Source of the DNA: Vitis vinifera
Taxonomy: Eukaryota > Streptophyta > Magnoliopsida > Vitales > Vitaceae
Assembly (NCBI RefSeq): GCF_030704535.1
Contig: NC_081812.1
Coordinates: 22,729,501 to 22,793,500, forward strand
Direction: 5' to 3'
DNA length: 64,000 bases
Below, in pieces: positions 36,101-45,613 of this stretch; the stretch's first letter is position 1; the number at the start of each line of letters is the position of its first letter. Both the position numbers and the translations under genes were made by a program. The notes below the pieces were generated by a model. That model saw only the letters and a list, made by a program, of their open reading frames with translations, ran no database searches and was not told the DNA's origin.

Positions 36101-38759
36101 GAATTTATTAAGACACAATCTTTTATGCTTAAAAACAATAGGGAACCCTGAAAGGAAACTATCATGCTAGCACGAGATTTAAGATTGCTAACTCAGAAAG
36201 TTACCACAAGACATGATTTGTTCAATAATGATATGGACTCCAATCCAAAAAAAATTAATATGATGAATGAACTAAAACAATATATAAACCCTAAAGCAGA
36301 CACTTAAGTAACTGTTCTTTCAATTTGTAATTAATTACTTGGTGGAAGTGGAGTTATATATTAGTAATGCAATGTCAAAGACACCCACCTTCCATTGCAC
36401 ACAATAAATGTAAGACGTGAAATACATGAACAAAGAATCTTCAACATGGCATTATAAATCTTCCTTATTCCTGCAATAAGAAAGAAATCCATATTTCAGT
36501 AAATCTACAGTCCTAAGGAGTAATTGTGAATCAGCTTCCAAAAAAAATCAATGCTAATAATAGAAGAGAACTTGTGATTATTTTTTAGGAACCAAAGCTG
36601 CAGTACTAAAAGAGAAAGAACTTCGTTTGTTTCTCCTATCTTTCAATTGAGAGAACTTGGCCATAAATGGCTCCAACCAAAAATTGGAAACATTCAATGC
36701 ATGACATGTCCCACAAGAAGGGATCCAATTATGCAAGATTGTAATCAACATCCAGTGAGAGATATTTCGATAGAAAAGGATAATGATAATGCCACATTAC
36801 CATTATTTGAAAATTGATCCATACTAATCTCATACTCTACAAGGCCACGTACAAGGGTACACCATCCAAGAGCAATATATCGATCCTCTTTTCTCAATAT
36901 AATGTCAGCAAGACCCCTTGCAAGAGCTTGGAAAAGAAGTTCATCTTGAAAGAGCCAGTTAAGAAGTACCATTGCTTGATTTCCATGCTTTGACTCCTTG
37001 CACTTCAATGACTGGAAAATAATATATATGTGCACACATGATATGAACTAACATAATAAATATCTAGTATCAAATGTGCAACTAGGCAAGAACAGAAGGC
37101 AAGGATATGGGCAAGTTCCACTCCTTAATGATACTTCCACATATTATTTATATATGCACAGATAAGTAGATGGAAGAGAGAAATAGAACCCTAGAAAAAT
37201 CAGAGAAACCACAGCTTGGCAAAACAAACTCCCATGTCCTAAATTTCTGTGGAACTATAAATCAATCTCATTTCTAACGAATAAAATTTTCCCACTGCTA
37301 AGACATTGTTTAATAGCACTGTTTTCCTGCCAGATAAAGGACAAATATTAACTAACAACTGTCAAGCAAAGCTGGTCCCAAGTTTTTAGGACTGTCATTC
37401 TTAGACCAACTCAATGGCCAATGCAACACCAGAAAAAATATCTAGTGTGGGTGTCAACACAGTCTAGTTTACGGATTGATGTTTTTAAAATGCATTTGGT
37501 TCTTTTTCATAATTTTAACCCAACAAGACTTAAAAGGAAAGAAATTCATTCTTTTCCAATATGATATTCTCTTACATTGGAAGGACGAATTTGAAAATAA
37601 ATAGGTTTTTCATTATATTTCAGATTTGTCCTTCTCCAATACCATATTCTCTTAAATTGATAGGAAGAATTTGAAAATAAATAGGTTTTTTCACTACATT
37701 TCAGAAAGGGTCAGGGAAAGAATAATGAATTTGAAAAAACTTCATCCCATCCCCCAATTTGTACCTTTTCAGAATAAAGAATAAAATTTTAGATGATTTA
37801 CAAATATTCAAATAATTTTCATTATATTTAATCTTCACTTTCCTGTCAATCTTCTGCTCTATTTGAATCACAAAAGCTATGCTTGGTTCTAGGAAGGTAC
37901 TAAGAAAGGGAAAAATGTTAGAAAGAATGATTTTCTCATTTTTTGTTTGACATAAAAAAATATGAAAAGAAGATCAAATACAATTGGAATCAATTAAAAG
38001 CTTATGCATTTAATCTTAATAAGGATATAAAAATAATTTATTAATTTTAAATCAATTTTTTACCCTTTTCGATTTTTTTCGTTCTTCCTTTTTTTTTTTT
38101 TTCACCTCACATTTTTCTTCAAATTTTCCAATAACCAGATTAAAGTAAAAGAAAAAATAAATTTGAAAATTAGGGGGATAAAGTATATCTAAATCTATTT
38201 TTATTTTCCTTTCCCGCTATGTTCTTTCTTTGCGTTGTACTTTCTCTCAAACTTTTCAAGATCCAAACCAGTCTTCAAAATCCAAGAACTATGATAAAAA
38301 TCATAGATCACCACAATTCCAGTAAGTGTAATAAAAAAGAATGGGGGAATTGAATTTTCATACATGCTCGATCATGGGAACAAGAATTTCATCCAGTCGC
38401 TCCTCTTTATCGGCAGCTTCTTTGATATACCTATGGAGGAACCAAAGCGAATCTTCCAAAGAAACTGCACAACACGCATTGAAAATAACAATTCCCTTAA
38501 AAATTCATACACGAGCAATGAAATCATAACAATCAGCCCTCCTCTTTCTATATTCCTCTTCCCTCTCTAGCTCTATAACCCTTTCCATTTCTGTCTACAA
38601 CTCACCGATCGAACCTCTCTTTGAGGGGGAATCGAGGCGAGAAATGGCTTCGTCGAGCTTTCTGGGACGACAAGTGAGTAGAGTGCTCATTGCTCTGCCT
38701 ATGAGTACTGAAGCCATTGAATCTGTGTCGGATTTCCATATTACAGCTTCTTCTTCCAT
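16459..38759 (-). CDS. large ARM/HEAT-repeat protein (At3g57570-like), 24 exons
   Basis: Helical-repeat protein of 1100 aa, probably a scaffold; its biochemical role is unknown to me. Exons, all GT-AG and in phase: 38759-38615, 38464-38364, 37011-36801, 36470-36389, 36058-35758, 34029-33927, 33833-33697, 33190-33017, 30004-29799, 29690-29547, 29448-29360, 28130-27983, 27826-27774, 27060-27005, 25986-25823, 25579-25389, 20847-20790, 20720-20648, 19432-19358, 18904-18808, 18723-18595, 18517-18276, 18117-17977, 16641-16459. It starts MEEEAVIWKSDTDS and ends LLACLTHS. Leu-rich amphipathic helices run throughout, e.g. LPLLLPLLDERDGTAKAVV, ERLASGNASQRRNAVDVIS, LPALVRLVYSSNERVQSSA; no catalytic motif or membrane segment. 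The exon-9 acceptor (TATTGAAG) is weak. I recall Arabidopsis At3g57570 as the same family. Several introns are 1.3-4.5 kb and hold repeats. Confidence 0.88.
16935..17370. repeat. MITE with CTGTTTGG ends in the last ARM-gene intron
   Basis: Left end GGTCTGTTTGGCAACGTTTT with GTTTTCAAGAACAAAA is mirrored by the inverse of the right end (GGCCTTGTTTGGAAATTG, TTCTTGAAAATAG). The 435-base element holds a 103-codon plus-strand frame, which I take to be chance. It lies in the intron between the last two coding exons (16642-17976). Confidence 0.6.
21060..22197 (+). mobile_element. 3' part of an L1-type LINE (end of reverse transcriptase and zf-RVT)
   Basis: Plus-strand pieces read like the C-terminal end of a plant LINE polyprotein: VIRGKYGEDGGRWYSCEVR, GLWKTIRKDWDLFN, FWKDKWRCNEPLC, then after frame breaks the WVPSK-type, CFLC and HILLHC residues of a zf-RVT domain, and IFGIIWKERKQRSFE. 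It ends in CCTATCAAAAAAA (22185-22197), the expected LINE tail. Stops and frameshifts show it is dead. It sits antisense in the 4.5-kb intron 20848-25388 of the ARM-repeat gene. Confidence 0.8.
22198..22680. mobile_element. further LINE debris: RT piece and an inverted tail
   Basis: Bases 22198-22400 on the plus strand resemble the LINE reverse-transcriptase region (HMTYLGLPLI, WDSLEECFNKRLASLK, QRGGGLYLAKA with stops). Bases 22600-22680 start with a run of T and continue AAGATAAAAGCCC, like an inverted LINE 3' end. Two or more insertions seem to be nested here. Limits are approximate. Confidence 0.55.
23800..24850 (+). mobile_element. second truncated LINE, zf-RVT region
   Basis: Broken plus-strand frames give PILNKALLGKRLWKFP, DGLKCKFWQDAQCGELPLKG, DWNLELVELFPQRIQ and MALLKIGFFAWEA-type pieces in the order expected for the C-terminal end of an L1-type LINE. 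The sequence fades into CCTATTAATACATATTTC near 24800-24820. Many stops; not active. Same ARM-gene intron as the previous elements. Confidence 0.7.
27309..27420 (-). mobile_element. tRNA-derived SINE with LINE-type tail
   Basis: On the minus strand the unit reads a pol III A box, TGGCTCAAGTGG (27409-27398), then a B box, GGTTTGAAGCC (27366-27356), about 30 bases apart, then GTTACTTATCAAAAG and an A/G-rich tail (27335-27309). This is the standard plan of a plant tRNA-type SINE. The tail motif is the same as that of the LINE tail at 28331-28344. It lies in an ARM-gene intron (27061-27773) and has the same orientation as the gene. No clean target-site duplication was seen. Confidence 0.7.
28325..28440 (-). 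mobile_element. short LINE 3' end
   Basis: On the plus strand an AT-rich T run is followed by TTTTTGATAAGTAA (28331-28344), then GCAATTGTATTAAAAGCGCC and AAGTATGCACGATGCATAC, i.e. the reverse complement of a LINE 3' UTR with poly-A tail. Only the last ~100 bases of the element are present. Confidence 0.6.
30097..30118. repeat. (AT)11 microsatellite
   Basis: Eleven AT units following a run of A, in the 3-kb intron 30005-33016 of the ARM-repeat gene. Confidence 0.9.
31080..31860 (+). mobile_element. LINE 3' remnant in an ARM-gene intron
   Basis: Plus-strand fragments such as APRCLLQCL, ERVFNEKEHF-like and LRGLFHVSLH resemble the degenerate C-terminal tail of the LINE zf-RVT region, and the stretch ends in an A-rich tail (ATAATAAAAGAAAAAATGAA, about 31831-31850). 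The 3' end is convincing from about 31440; the 5' limit is a guess. Confidence 0.5.
32115..32134. repeat. (TC)10 microsatellite
   Basis: Ten TC units in the same large intron of the ARM-repeat gene. Confidence 0.9.
34510..34813. repeat. 153-bp tandem duplication
   Basis: Unit 1 (34510-34662) and unit 2 (34663-34813) share ACCAAC(A/G)GATTTTCTTCATC, TTTATTCATAATTAATAC, GATTGAGGGGTATGTTTC and CTTGAAATACATT at matching positions. They differ mainly in a variable A run versus an AT run. Located in the ARM-gene intron 34030-35757. Confidence 0.85.
34811..35034. repeat. 114-bp tandem duplication directly following
   Basis: Two units (34811-34924 and 34925-35034) share GGAAGACTCCTTGTCT, TTTCATAGGTCTTGTCCTCC and CACTAAAAACTAAGTTTAC with only a few changes. 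The unit is unrelated to the 153-bp one but abuts it. Confidence 0.85.
37548..37706. repeat. ~82-bp tandem duplication
   Basis: Two copies of a unit containing ATTCTCTTA(C/A)ATTG, AATTTGAAAATAAATAGG and ATTTCAG, in the ARM-gene intron 37012-38363. The second copy shows small indels. Confidence 0.7.
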
Positions 38760-40199
38760 TGAAAATAGAAGCCCTAATCCACACTAACGGACGAAAACAA
38801 CAAGGTTGGAGTATATGGTTTTAGCCTTTTAGGTTTGTTTCCTCTTTTCAAGCCAGTTCTTGCAAGCACTTCTCCGAAAATGCTTCTTTCAAATCCACCG
38901 CCTTCCAGCGGTGCCCTCAGATGCAGCTGGTACTTCTGCTCTTTTAAATCCACCGCTTCAAGTGATGGAAAATAAAAGACAAAATTTAAAAATTAAAATA
39001 AATAAATAAATAAATACTCAAAATTTTAAAAATATTTTTATATTTAAATTTTGTTAAAATTTTAATATAAATATTAAATATTTTTAAAATATAATATTTT
39101 AATTAATTTAATTATTTTCTAGTATTTTTCTAGTAAATCAAGACAAAAATAATATTCAATAATTTTTAAAACCAAACATGAATTCTAAATCAAGAGCAAC
39201 TCACACAAATTAGGGCAACTGGGGTGTTTATACATATATATGGGTTTTTTCATGAGTTATTAAGTTTAAACTTATTAATAAAAAAAATTATCAAATAAAT
39301 TTTTAAATGTTAAATATTTCAAATTTATCAAACATATGAAAAATAAGATTTTAAAAGTTAAATATTTCAAATTTATTAGACAAATTATAAAATAAAATTT
39401 AGAAGCCTAAATTTATTTAAAAATAATAATAAATAATTGGTTTTTCAAAAACAATTATCAAATAGCCTTATAATGATTATCCAGCAATATTTTTAAAAGC
39501 AATCATTATAAAACATCTCTCATATTTTTTTGGTTTATTTTTTAGAAGGATTTAATGTGCAAATTTTTAATAATGTTTTTCATCTTTCAATTATTTACTA
39601 TTGACACTTAAAAAAAAAAACTCATCACCTTAAATATGTTTTACAAATAATTTATATATATTTTGCAATACTTTAAAAATCTTACTCATCATTGAACTTG
39701 AAAAATTATTGATTCATGGTTTCTTAGTTAGATCGATGGTCTATGATCGAATCAATGACATCATAAATATACCATTTATATTTTATTAAAATTTAAATTT
39801 TATTAAATAAAACATGTATAACATTTAAATATAAAAATGTATATTGAGAATTGAAGATAATTTGTATTATATATATTACAAGTTTAAAAATATATTAGAT
39901 GATTTTACTTATATTGAATTTCTAAAATGATATACCTATTTTATTCTTTGATTTCACAAATTTTAACATGTTTAAAGCCTTTTTTCTTACACGTTTTGAA
40001 TCCTATTTAAATAAGCTACTACCCATCCTACATAAAAAAAATAAATTAAAGTAGACAAAAAAAGGTTTATAAACCTTGTTCAACCTCAATAGATCACATG
40101 ACCTTTGGCCAGTTGAGAGGCAATGCAGTGAGTGATGGAAAAAATAAATGAAATGTTTAGTTAAAATTAATGAAATAATTCACAAATCAATAATCTAAA

Positions 40200-40323
40200 A
40201 GTCTGTTGGGTAATTATTATAAAAAAACGTTTTTAATATTTATAATACTTAAAAAATTTTATCATTCAAGTATTAAAAATACTATAAACTTTTTTAAAAA
40301 TCATTATTCTAACTATTTTTCAA
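40200..40323. repeat. palindromic MITE, family copy 3
   Basis: Left arm GTCTGTTGGGTAATTATTAT with GTTTTTAATATTTATAATAC pairs with the right arm (AAGTATTAAAAATACTAT ... AATCATTATTCTAAC). It has the same layout as the copies at 3812 and 10540. Confidence 0.68.
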
Positions 40324-40441
40324 GTTTTTTTTTAAATAATTAATTTTTGACATAAATGTTATTTTCTCATTTTATATTTTAAGTATTTACATGTAAATTT
40401 TAAAATAAATTGTTATTTTTAAAATAAAATAATGGGAGCAT

Positions 40442-41125
40442 TTTTATCAAGGGAGAATTATGTTTTGGGGGTAGATGGGGCCCCAAATTAACAAAAGGTC
40501 CATGTAACTCTTCAAATTGAGCTCAAGACCCAATGAAAGTATGGAAATTGAGTTGAAAGATATCATCTTTCAGTATTTCAAAAAATGTACTTTGTTGATT
40601 TTGAGAAAAAAAATTAATATTTTTGAAAAATACTTTTATTTAATTTAATATTTTTTTTATTTAATTTAATATTTAAAAAAAATACTTTTATGTAATTTAA
40701 TATTTTTTAAAATACTTTTATTTAATTTAATATATTTTAAAAATAAATTTATTTAATTTAATATATTTTAAAAATAAATTTATTTAATTTAATATTTTTT
40801 TAAAATAAATTTATTTAATTTAATATTTAAAAAAAAATTAATTTAATATTTTTTAAATACTTTAATTTAATTTAATATTTTTGAAAAAAAAAATTTAATT
40901 TAATATTTTTGAAAACTTCTTTTATTTAATTTAGTATTTTTGAAAAAAAAATTATTGAAAAAAAATTATTTAACTTAATTTTATAAAATATTTTATATGT
41001 GTTCTTAAAGGGTTTATTTGTCTGTTACTATTTCACATCCTTCAACTCAATTTGAAGAGTTATATGGACCTTTTGTTAATTTGGGGGTCCATCTACCCCT
41101 AAAAGATAATTATCCCTTTTATCAA
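40442..41125. mobile_element. Mutator-like MITE with 71-bp TIRs and 9-bp TSD
   Basis: The element runs 40451-41116 (666 bp). Its terminal inverted repeats, 40451-40521 and 41046-41116, differ at only about 6 of 71 positions and begin GGGA(G/T)AATTAT. It is flanked by perfect 9-bp direct repeats TTTTATCAA (40442-40450 and 41117-41125), the target-site size typical of Mutator-like elements. The interior has no coding frame; about 40630-40960 is an AT-only array of TTTATTTAATTTAATATTTT-type units. Confidence 0.9.
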
Positions 41126-41681
41126 AATGATACAAAAAAATAGTAGAAGATTAAATTTCAAAAATTGAGTTTTGAGAGACCCTTTTAATCAAATAACTCA
41201 AAATAAATTTGTAACGTTTATTCAAATAATGATATTTATTTATTTTTATATAAATTCCTTTCCCCTTTAGACTATTTATAGTAAGTTTTAAGAGAAAATA
41301 TTATTATATTTTTTTTTAAATGACATTTTTATTAGAAAGAAACCAAAAAAAAGAAGGTTTAGATTTTTTAATTTAGATTTTCAATTATCTTTTTAACTAA
41401 ATATATGTTTGGTTCTGAAAAATATTAAGGAAATAAAAAAAATGTAAAATAAAATTATATTTTCATATTTAATTGTATTATAAAAAACATAAAAGAAAAT
41501 CAAATAAAATTAAAATTAATTAAAAACTTATATATTTTTGAATTATTTAATATCTATATTGATGAGTTAAAATAAATAAAATAAATTTAAAATAAATAAT
41601 AATAATTTATCGGCTCTTAATCTATTTTTTATCTATTTATTTATTTATTTTTCCTTATAACATCCCTATTTTATTAAATTT

Positions 41682-43637
41682 ATGTTTCTCCGTTTACCAA
41701 AGCGCTGTCGTTTTGACTCTGCATACGTCGAGGTTTCTCCACCGAGCCAAATCATCGCCCCGGCAATTCTACCTTCAAACCAAAAAGCCGGAGCTCTGAT
41801 GCTTCATCAGATTCCTAGAAGTCCATTTCAGCCTCAAACCCATACCCCTCCGTCAAAACCTCTCCCAATAACCCCACAAAATCCATTAAACCAATCAAGC
41901 GTTGAACACAACTACAGAAATATCTGCAACCTTCTCCTCTCCATAACCCACTCAAGGTCTCTATTCAAGGGCTTACAGCTCCATGGTCACATCGTCAAAT
42001 CAGGGTTCTTAACCATTCATCTCGTTTGCCACCACCTCATCAACTTCTACTCGAAATCCCAACTGCCACACTACTCCCGCCAAGTTTTTGAAGAAACCCC
42101 AGTAAAATCTTCCACCACTTGGAGCTCTGTGATCTCCGCATTTGCCCAAAATGAGCTTCCTTCGCTGGCTATCGACTTTTTTCGTCGGATGCTGGATAAT
42201 GGGGTTCGACCCGATGACCATATATTCCCGAGCGCGACCAAGGCGTGTGGGATTCTTTCGCGGTGTGATATTGGGCAATCGGTACATTCGTTTGCTGTGA
42301 AAACTGGGTATGATTGCGACGTGTTCGTGGGAAGTTCTATGGTTGATATGTATGCAAAGTGCGGGGAAATTGGAGATGCTAGGAAAATGTTTGATGAAAT
42401 GCCGGACAGAAATGTGGTTTCTTGGAGTGGAATGATATATGGGTATTCCCAGATGGGTGAAGATGAGGAGGCTTTGAGGCTGTTTAAGCAAGCTTTGATA
42501 GAGGACTTAGATGTTAATGATTTTACTTTTTCCAGTGTTGTTCGGGTTTGTGGCAATTCAACGCTTCTCGAGTTGGGGAAGCAGATACATGGGTTGTGCT
42601 TGAAAACGAGCTATGATTCATCAAGCTTTGTGGGCAGCTCTCTGATATCCCTGTATTCAAAATGTGGAGTGATTGAAGATGCGTATCTGGTTTTCCATGA
42701 AATACCAATCAGGAATCTTGGCATGTGGAATGCAATGTTGATTGCTTGTGCTCAGCATGCCCACACAGAGAAAGCCTTTGATCTGTTTAAACAGATGGAA
42801 GGTGTTGGGATGAAACCGAATTTCATAACCTTTTTGTGTGTGCTTTATGCTTGTAGCCATGCGGGGCTAGTTGAGAAAGGGCAATTCTACTTTGAGCTAA
42901 TGAAGGAGTATGGGATCGAGCCTGGAGCTCAGCACTATGCTTCCATGGTGGACCTACTTGGCCGCGCTGGAAAATTGAAGGACGCAGTTTCTATTATCAA
43001 GAAAATGCCCATGGAGCCAACAGAGTCTGTCTGGGGAGCTCTACTGACAGGATGTCGAATCCATGGAGATACAGAGTTAGCTTCTTTTGTAGCTGACAGA
43101 GTCTTTGAATTGGGCCCTGTGAGCTCAGGCATACATGTGCTAGTATCGAATGCCTATGCAGCTGCTGGAAGGTACGAGGAGGCAGCCAGAGCCAGGAAGA
43201 TGCTGAGGGACCAAGGCGTGAAGAAGGAAACAGGGTTGAGTTGGGTTGAGGAAGGAAACAGAATCCACACATTTGCTGCTGGTGACAGGTCTCACCCTTA
43301 CACCAAAGACATTTACAAAAAGTTGGAAGAATTAGGTGAAGAAATGGAACGAGCAGGTTATATAGCAGACACCAGCTTTGTGCTGCAAGAAGTGGATGGT
43401 GAAGAGAAGAACCAGACAATCAGGTACCATAGCGAGAGACTAGCGATTGCATTTGGGCTCATCAGCTTCCCACCTGAGAGGCCAATCCGGGTCATGAAAA
43501 ATTTGCGAGTTTGTGGTGATTGCCACACTGCCATCAAGTTTATGTCCAAGTGCTGTGGAAGAACTATCATTGTTAGGGATAATAACCGGTTCCATCGATT
43601 TGAGGATGGAAACTGCTCATGCCGTGATTACTGGTAA
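41682..43637 (+). CDS. MEF1: DYW-type PPR protein, mitochondrial RNA editing factor MEF1-like
   Basis: PLS-class pentatricopeptide repeat protein; its Arabidopsis counterpart MEF1 (At5g52630) edits specific C-to-U sites in mitochondrial transcripts. Intronless, 651 aa from this ATG. PPR motifs fill the middle (e.g. VFVGSSMVDMYAKCGEIGDA, RNVVSWSGMIYGYSQMGEDE, NFITFLCVLYACSHAGLVEK), followed by E/E+ motifs and a complete DYW domain: HSERLA (the HxE zinc/catalytic site), CGDCH and the C-terminal CSCRDYW. The sequence matches my memory of MEF1 along its whole length. The ATG at 41799 (MLHQIPRSPFQPQ) would give 612 aa, nearer to the usual length of just under 600, and may be the real start; the N-terminus should carry the organelle targeting peptide either way. 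No frameshift or lost key residue. Confidence 0.93.
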   Translation: MFLRLPKRCRFDSAYVEVSPPSQIIAPAILPSNQKAGALMLHQIPRSPFQPQTHTPPSKPLPITPQNPLNQSSVEHNYRNICNLLLSITHSRSLFKGLQLHGHIVKSGFLTIHLVCHHLINFYSKSQLPHYSRQVFEETPVKSSTTWSSVISAFAQNELPSLAIDFFRRMLDNGVRPDDHIFPSATKACGILSRCDIGQSVHSFAVKTGYDCDVFVGSSMVDMYAKCGEIGDARKMFDEMPDRNVVSWSGMIYGYSQMGEDEEALRLFKQALIEDLDVNDFTFSSVVRVCGNSTLLELGKQIHGLCLKTSYDSSSFVGSSLISLYSKCGVIEDAYLVFHEIPIRNLGMWNAMLIACAQHAHTEKAFDLFKQMEGVGMKPNFITFLCVLYACSHAGLVEKGQFYFELMKEYGIEPGAQHYASMVDLLGRAGKLKDAVSIIKKMPMEPTESVWGALLTGCRIHGDTELASFVADRVFELGPVSSGIHVLVSNAYAAAGRYEEAARARKMLRDQGVKKETGLSWVEEGNRIHTFAAGDRSHPYTKDIYKKLEELGEEMERAGYIADTSFVLQEVDGEEKNQTIRYHSERLAIAFGLISFPPERPIRVMKNLRVCGDCHTAIKFMSKCCGRTIIVRDNNRFHRFEDGNCSCRDYW

Positions 43638-45559
43638 TTGAATTGTAAGCATCTGTATCCCTTAGGCCAATTTTGATCCATTTGGGTAGTGGAAAGGAAG
43701 AGGGAAAATGCGAGTGTAGGGACTTGTGTCGATTGAATTATAAAAACATTCATTTACCTAATGAAACAATCCCAGGAAAAAAAAAAAAGGGGTTTCTGTG
43801 GATCAAGATTTTTTTGTCTTCCTTAGAATCAGAAGCATTAGTTTTCTCTCTTGATATGTTTTTCAGTTCCAGCAGTCACGATGTTCTTCAGCCTCTACAA
43901 GAGTGAGCAGTCTAAGGCCTTGTTTGGATTGACTTTTGATAAGCTTTTTTTCTTATTTTTCAATCTTAATTTGTGCTTCTGCAGTGTTTGATCGATCTCT
44001 ATATATTAAAATAACTTATAACTTTGAAAGTAGATTAGTACACAAGTAAGAAAAATGTTAAATAAACATTTTATTTTGATTTATATTGAAAATTATTTTA
44101 TATTTAATAAAACTTTTAAAGTATTAATACTGTCTTTTATCTTTATGATTTTAGTTTCCAACTTTTAGCTAAAAGCAAAACCAAAAGCTATATGTTTAAA
44201 GTTCAGTGCAAGCTCCAACCTTCCATCACAAAATAATAATAATAAAAATAGATAAATAATAAAGTGAATGAGATGTAACCACTCACACCCAACTATGTAT
44301 ATATTGTACCTAAAGGGGGTTTCATCTTATGTGAGATATCATAAATACATTTCATGCAGATATAATATCCTCATTCTATCCCACATGATTATAGGACCAA
44401 ACAAACCTTCACATCGGGGTTAAGATTGGTTATGATATTATTTGTAATAACCCGCATCAAACCGTATAAATATTGTATGTTCTAAACCTAAATGAGTCAT
44501 CATGGTTTTAAAACGTGTCTATAATATTAAAAAAAAATTTATATTTATATAACACTATAAACTTTCTCTCTCATCCGATATAGGATATCACATGAAAAAT
44601 ATAAAGTTAGTAATAGTTTTCGAAATCTAACCCTTTCTTCTTCTTATCTTCCACTTTGTAGCATGTATCCACCTGTGTCAAAATATATTTTTCTTTTACG
44701 TTCTACTTCAATTTTGGAAAATTTGAGAGAAAATCGATGAAAGTACAATAAAAGGAAAAAAATAGGAAACAAAAGTGAGAAGAAAAAAAAAATTGATAAT
44801 TTTAATTGGACATGAGCAAATAACTCTGACCCTTTGAATTTTTAGTTAATTTCAAATCAAATGTAAGAAAAGCACATAGTATTTTTAGGAAAGAAAACAT
44901 TATTAATCTTTTATCTATTTAAAATCATGTAATAATTTTAATTTTAAAAAATTTTCATTACTTTAGGGTAGAGTTATGTAATAATTACAAATCCCATAAC
45001 CTTTGTATACATATATATAATACGCTGAATCCTATTAATACTAGGATTTGACCTTTTATTTTGATCCATTCGTGAGAATAATCATTCCATCACATCAGTA
45101 CTATGTATGGAAAAAGTTTTCTTTCTTTTGTTTTGTTTTTTGGTTTTTTTTTGGGTGTGGGGACTTCTGAGAAGATAATGTACCATGAATTTGCCTCAAT
45201 TGCATGAGTTTTTTTTTATAGTTTTTGTTGCCTATGGGTTCTGGGTTATACACAACTGAGGGAGGTTTATGCAGGGTTTTGGTCAACAGATAGGTTCTAC
45301 ACTTCACCATTGTTTTCTTTTTTAAACGAACAATAAAACAACCACCACTTCCTTGTTAAGCATCAATGGTTTATTGGCTTCCCATTTATTTTTTGGTACT
45401 TTTTCTTTCTGGGCAATCCTCTTTCTTTATTCTCCTGGGTTTCTTTCTAGTTTCCTTTTATTTTTTCTGGGAAGTTCTGAATTAAACCACTTTCTTGATA
45501 GGGATTTTCTCTGGTGGCCTGAACACTTCTCTTTGTAGCATTTTGTTACCAAGTTTCTG
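43638..45559. other. intergenic: MEF1 3' flank, dispersed repeat, DTX42 upstream
   Basis: Non-coding. 43638-43920 is MEF1 3' UTR and flank. A CCTTGTTTGGATTGACTTTT stretch at 43918 looks like one end of a MITE whose other end I could not place. 44330-44595 is a repeat also found at the right end of the window. 45100-45560 contains T-rich DNA and the 5' leader of the DTX42-like gene. Confidence 0.45.
44330..44595. repeat. dispersed repeat related to 63480-64000
   Basis: Shares an ordered set of blocks with the right end of the window: ATATCCTCAT, CCAAACAAACCTTCACATCG, ATTATTTGTAATAAC, TTTTAAAACG(T)GT and TTTATATTTATATAACA. No terminal repeat or coding capacity was seen. It may be a decayed LTR or other non-autonomous element; the class is uncertain. 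Confidence 0.55.
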
Positions 45560-45589
45560 ATGATGCAAGCGGTGGAATATGGTTTGTGA
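45560..45589 (+). CDS. 9-codon uORF before the DTX42-like gene
   Basis: Reads MMQAVEYGL and stops at TGA (45587-45589), 24 bases before the first in-frame ATG of the main frame. Two adjacent ATGs open it. It may reduce or condition translation of the transporter if the transcript starts upstream of it; the transcription start is not visible. Confidence 0.35.
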   Translation: MMQAVEYGL

Positions 45590-45613
45590 ATATTTGAAAT
45601 TTTACTCTGTTTC

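Larger units (their letters stand above)
38760..41681. other. divergent intergenic region between the ARM-repeat gene and MEF1
   Basis: This region must hold both promoters, since the two genes point away from each other. The ARM-gene side (38760-38970) has the higher GC content of a 5' flank. The middle is AT-rich and carries a palindromic MITE (40200-40323) and a Mutator-like MITE (40442-41125). No frame looks coding. Confidence 0.5.

Noticed and set aside
42009-43570. several minus-strand frames of 60-161 codons across the MEF1 exon
   Set aside because: Antisense shadows of a long intronless gene with complete PPR and DYW motifs.
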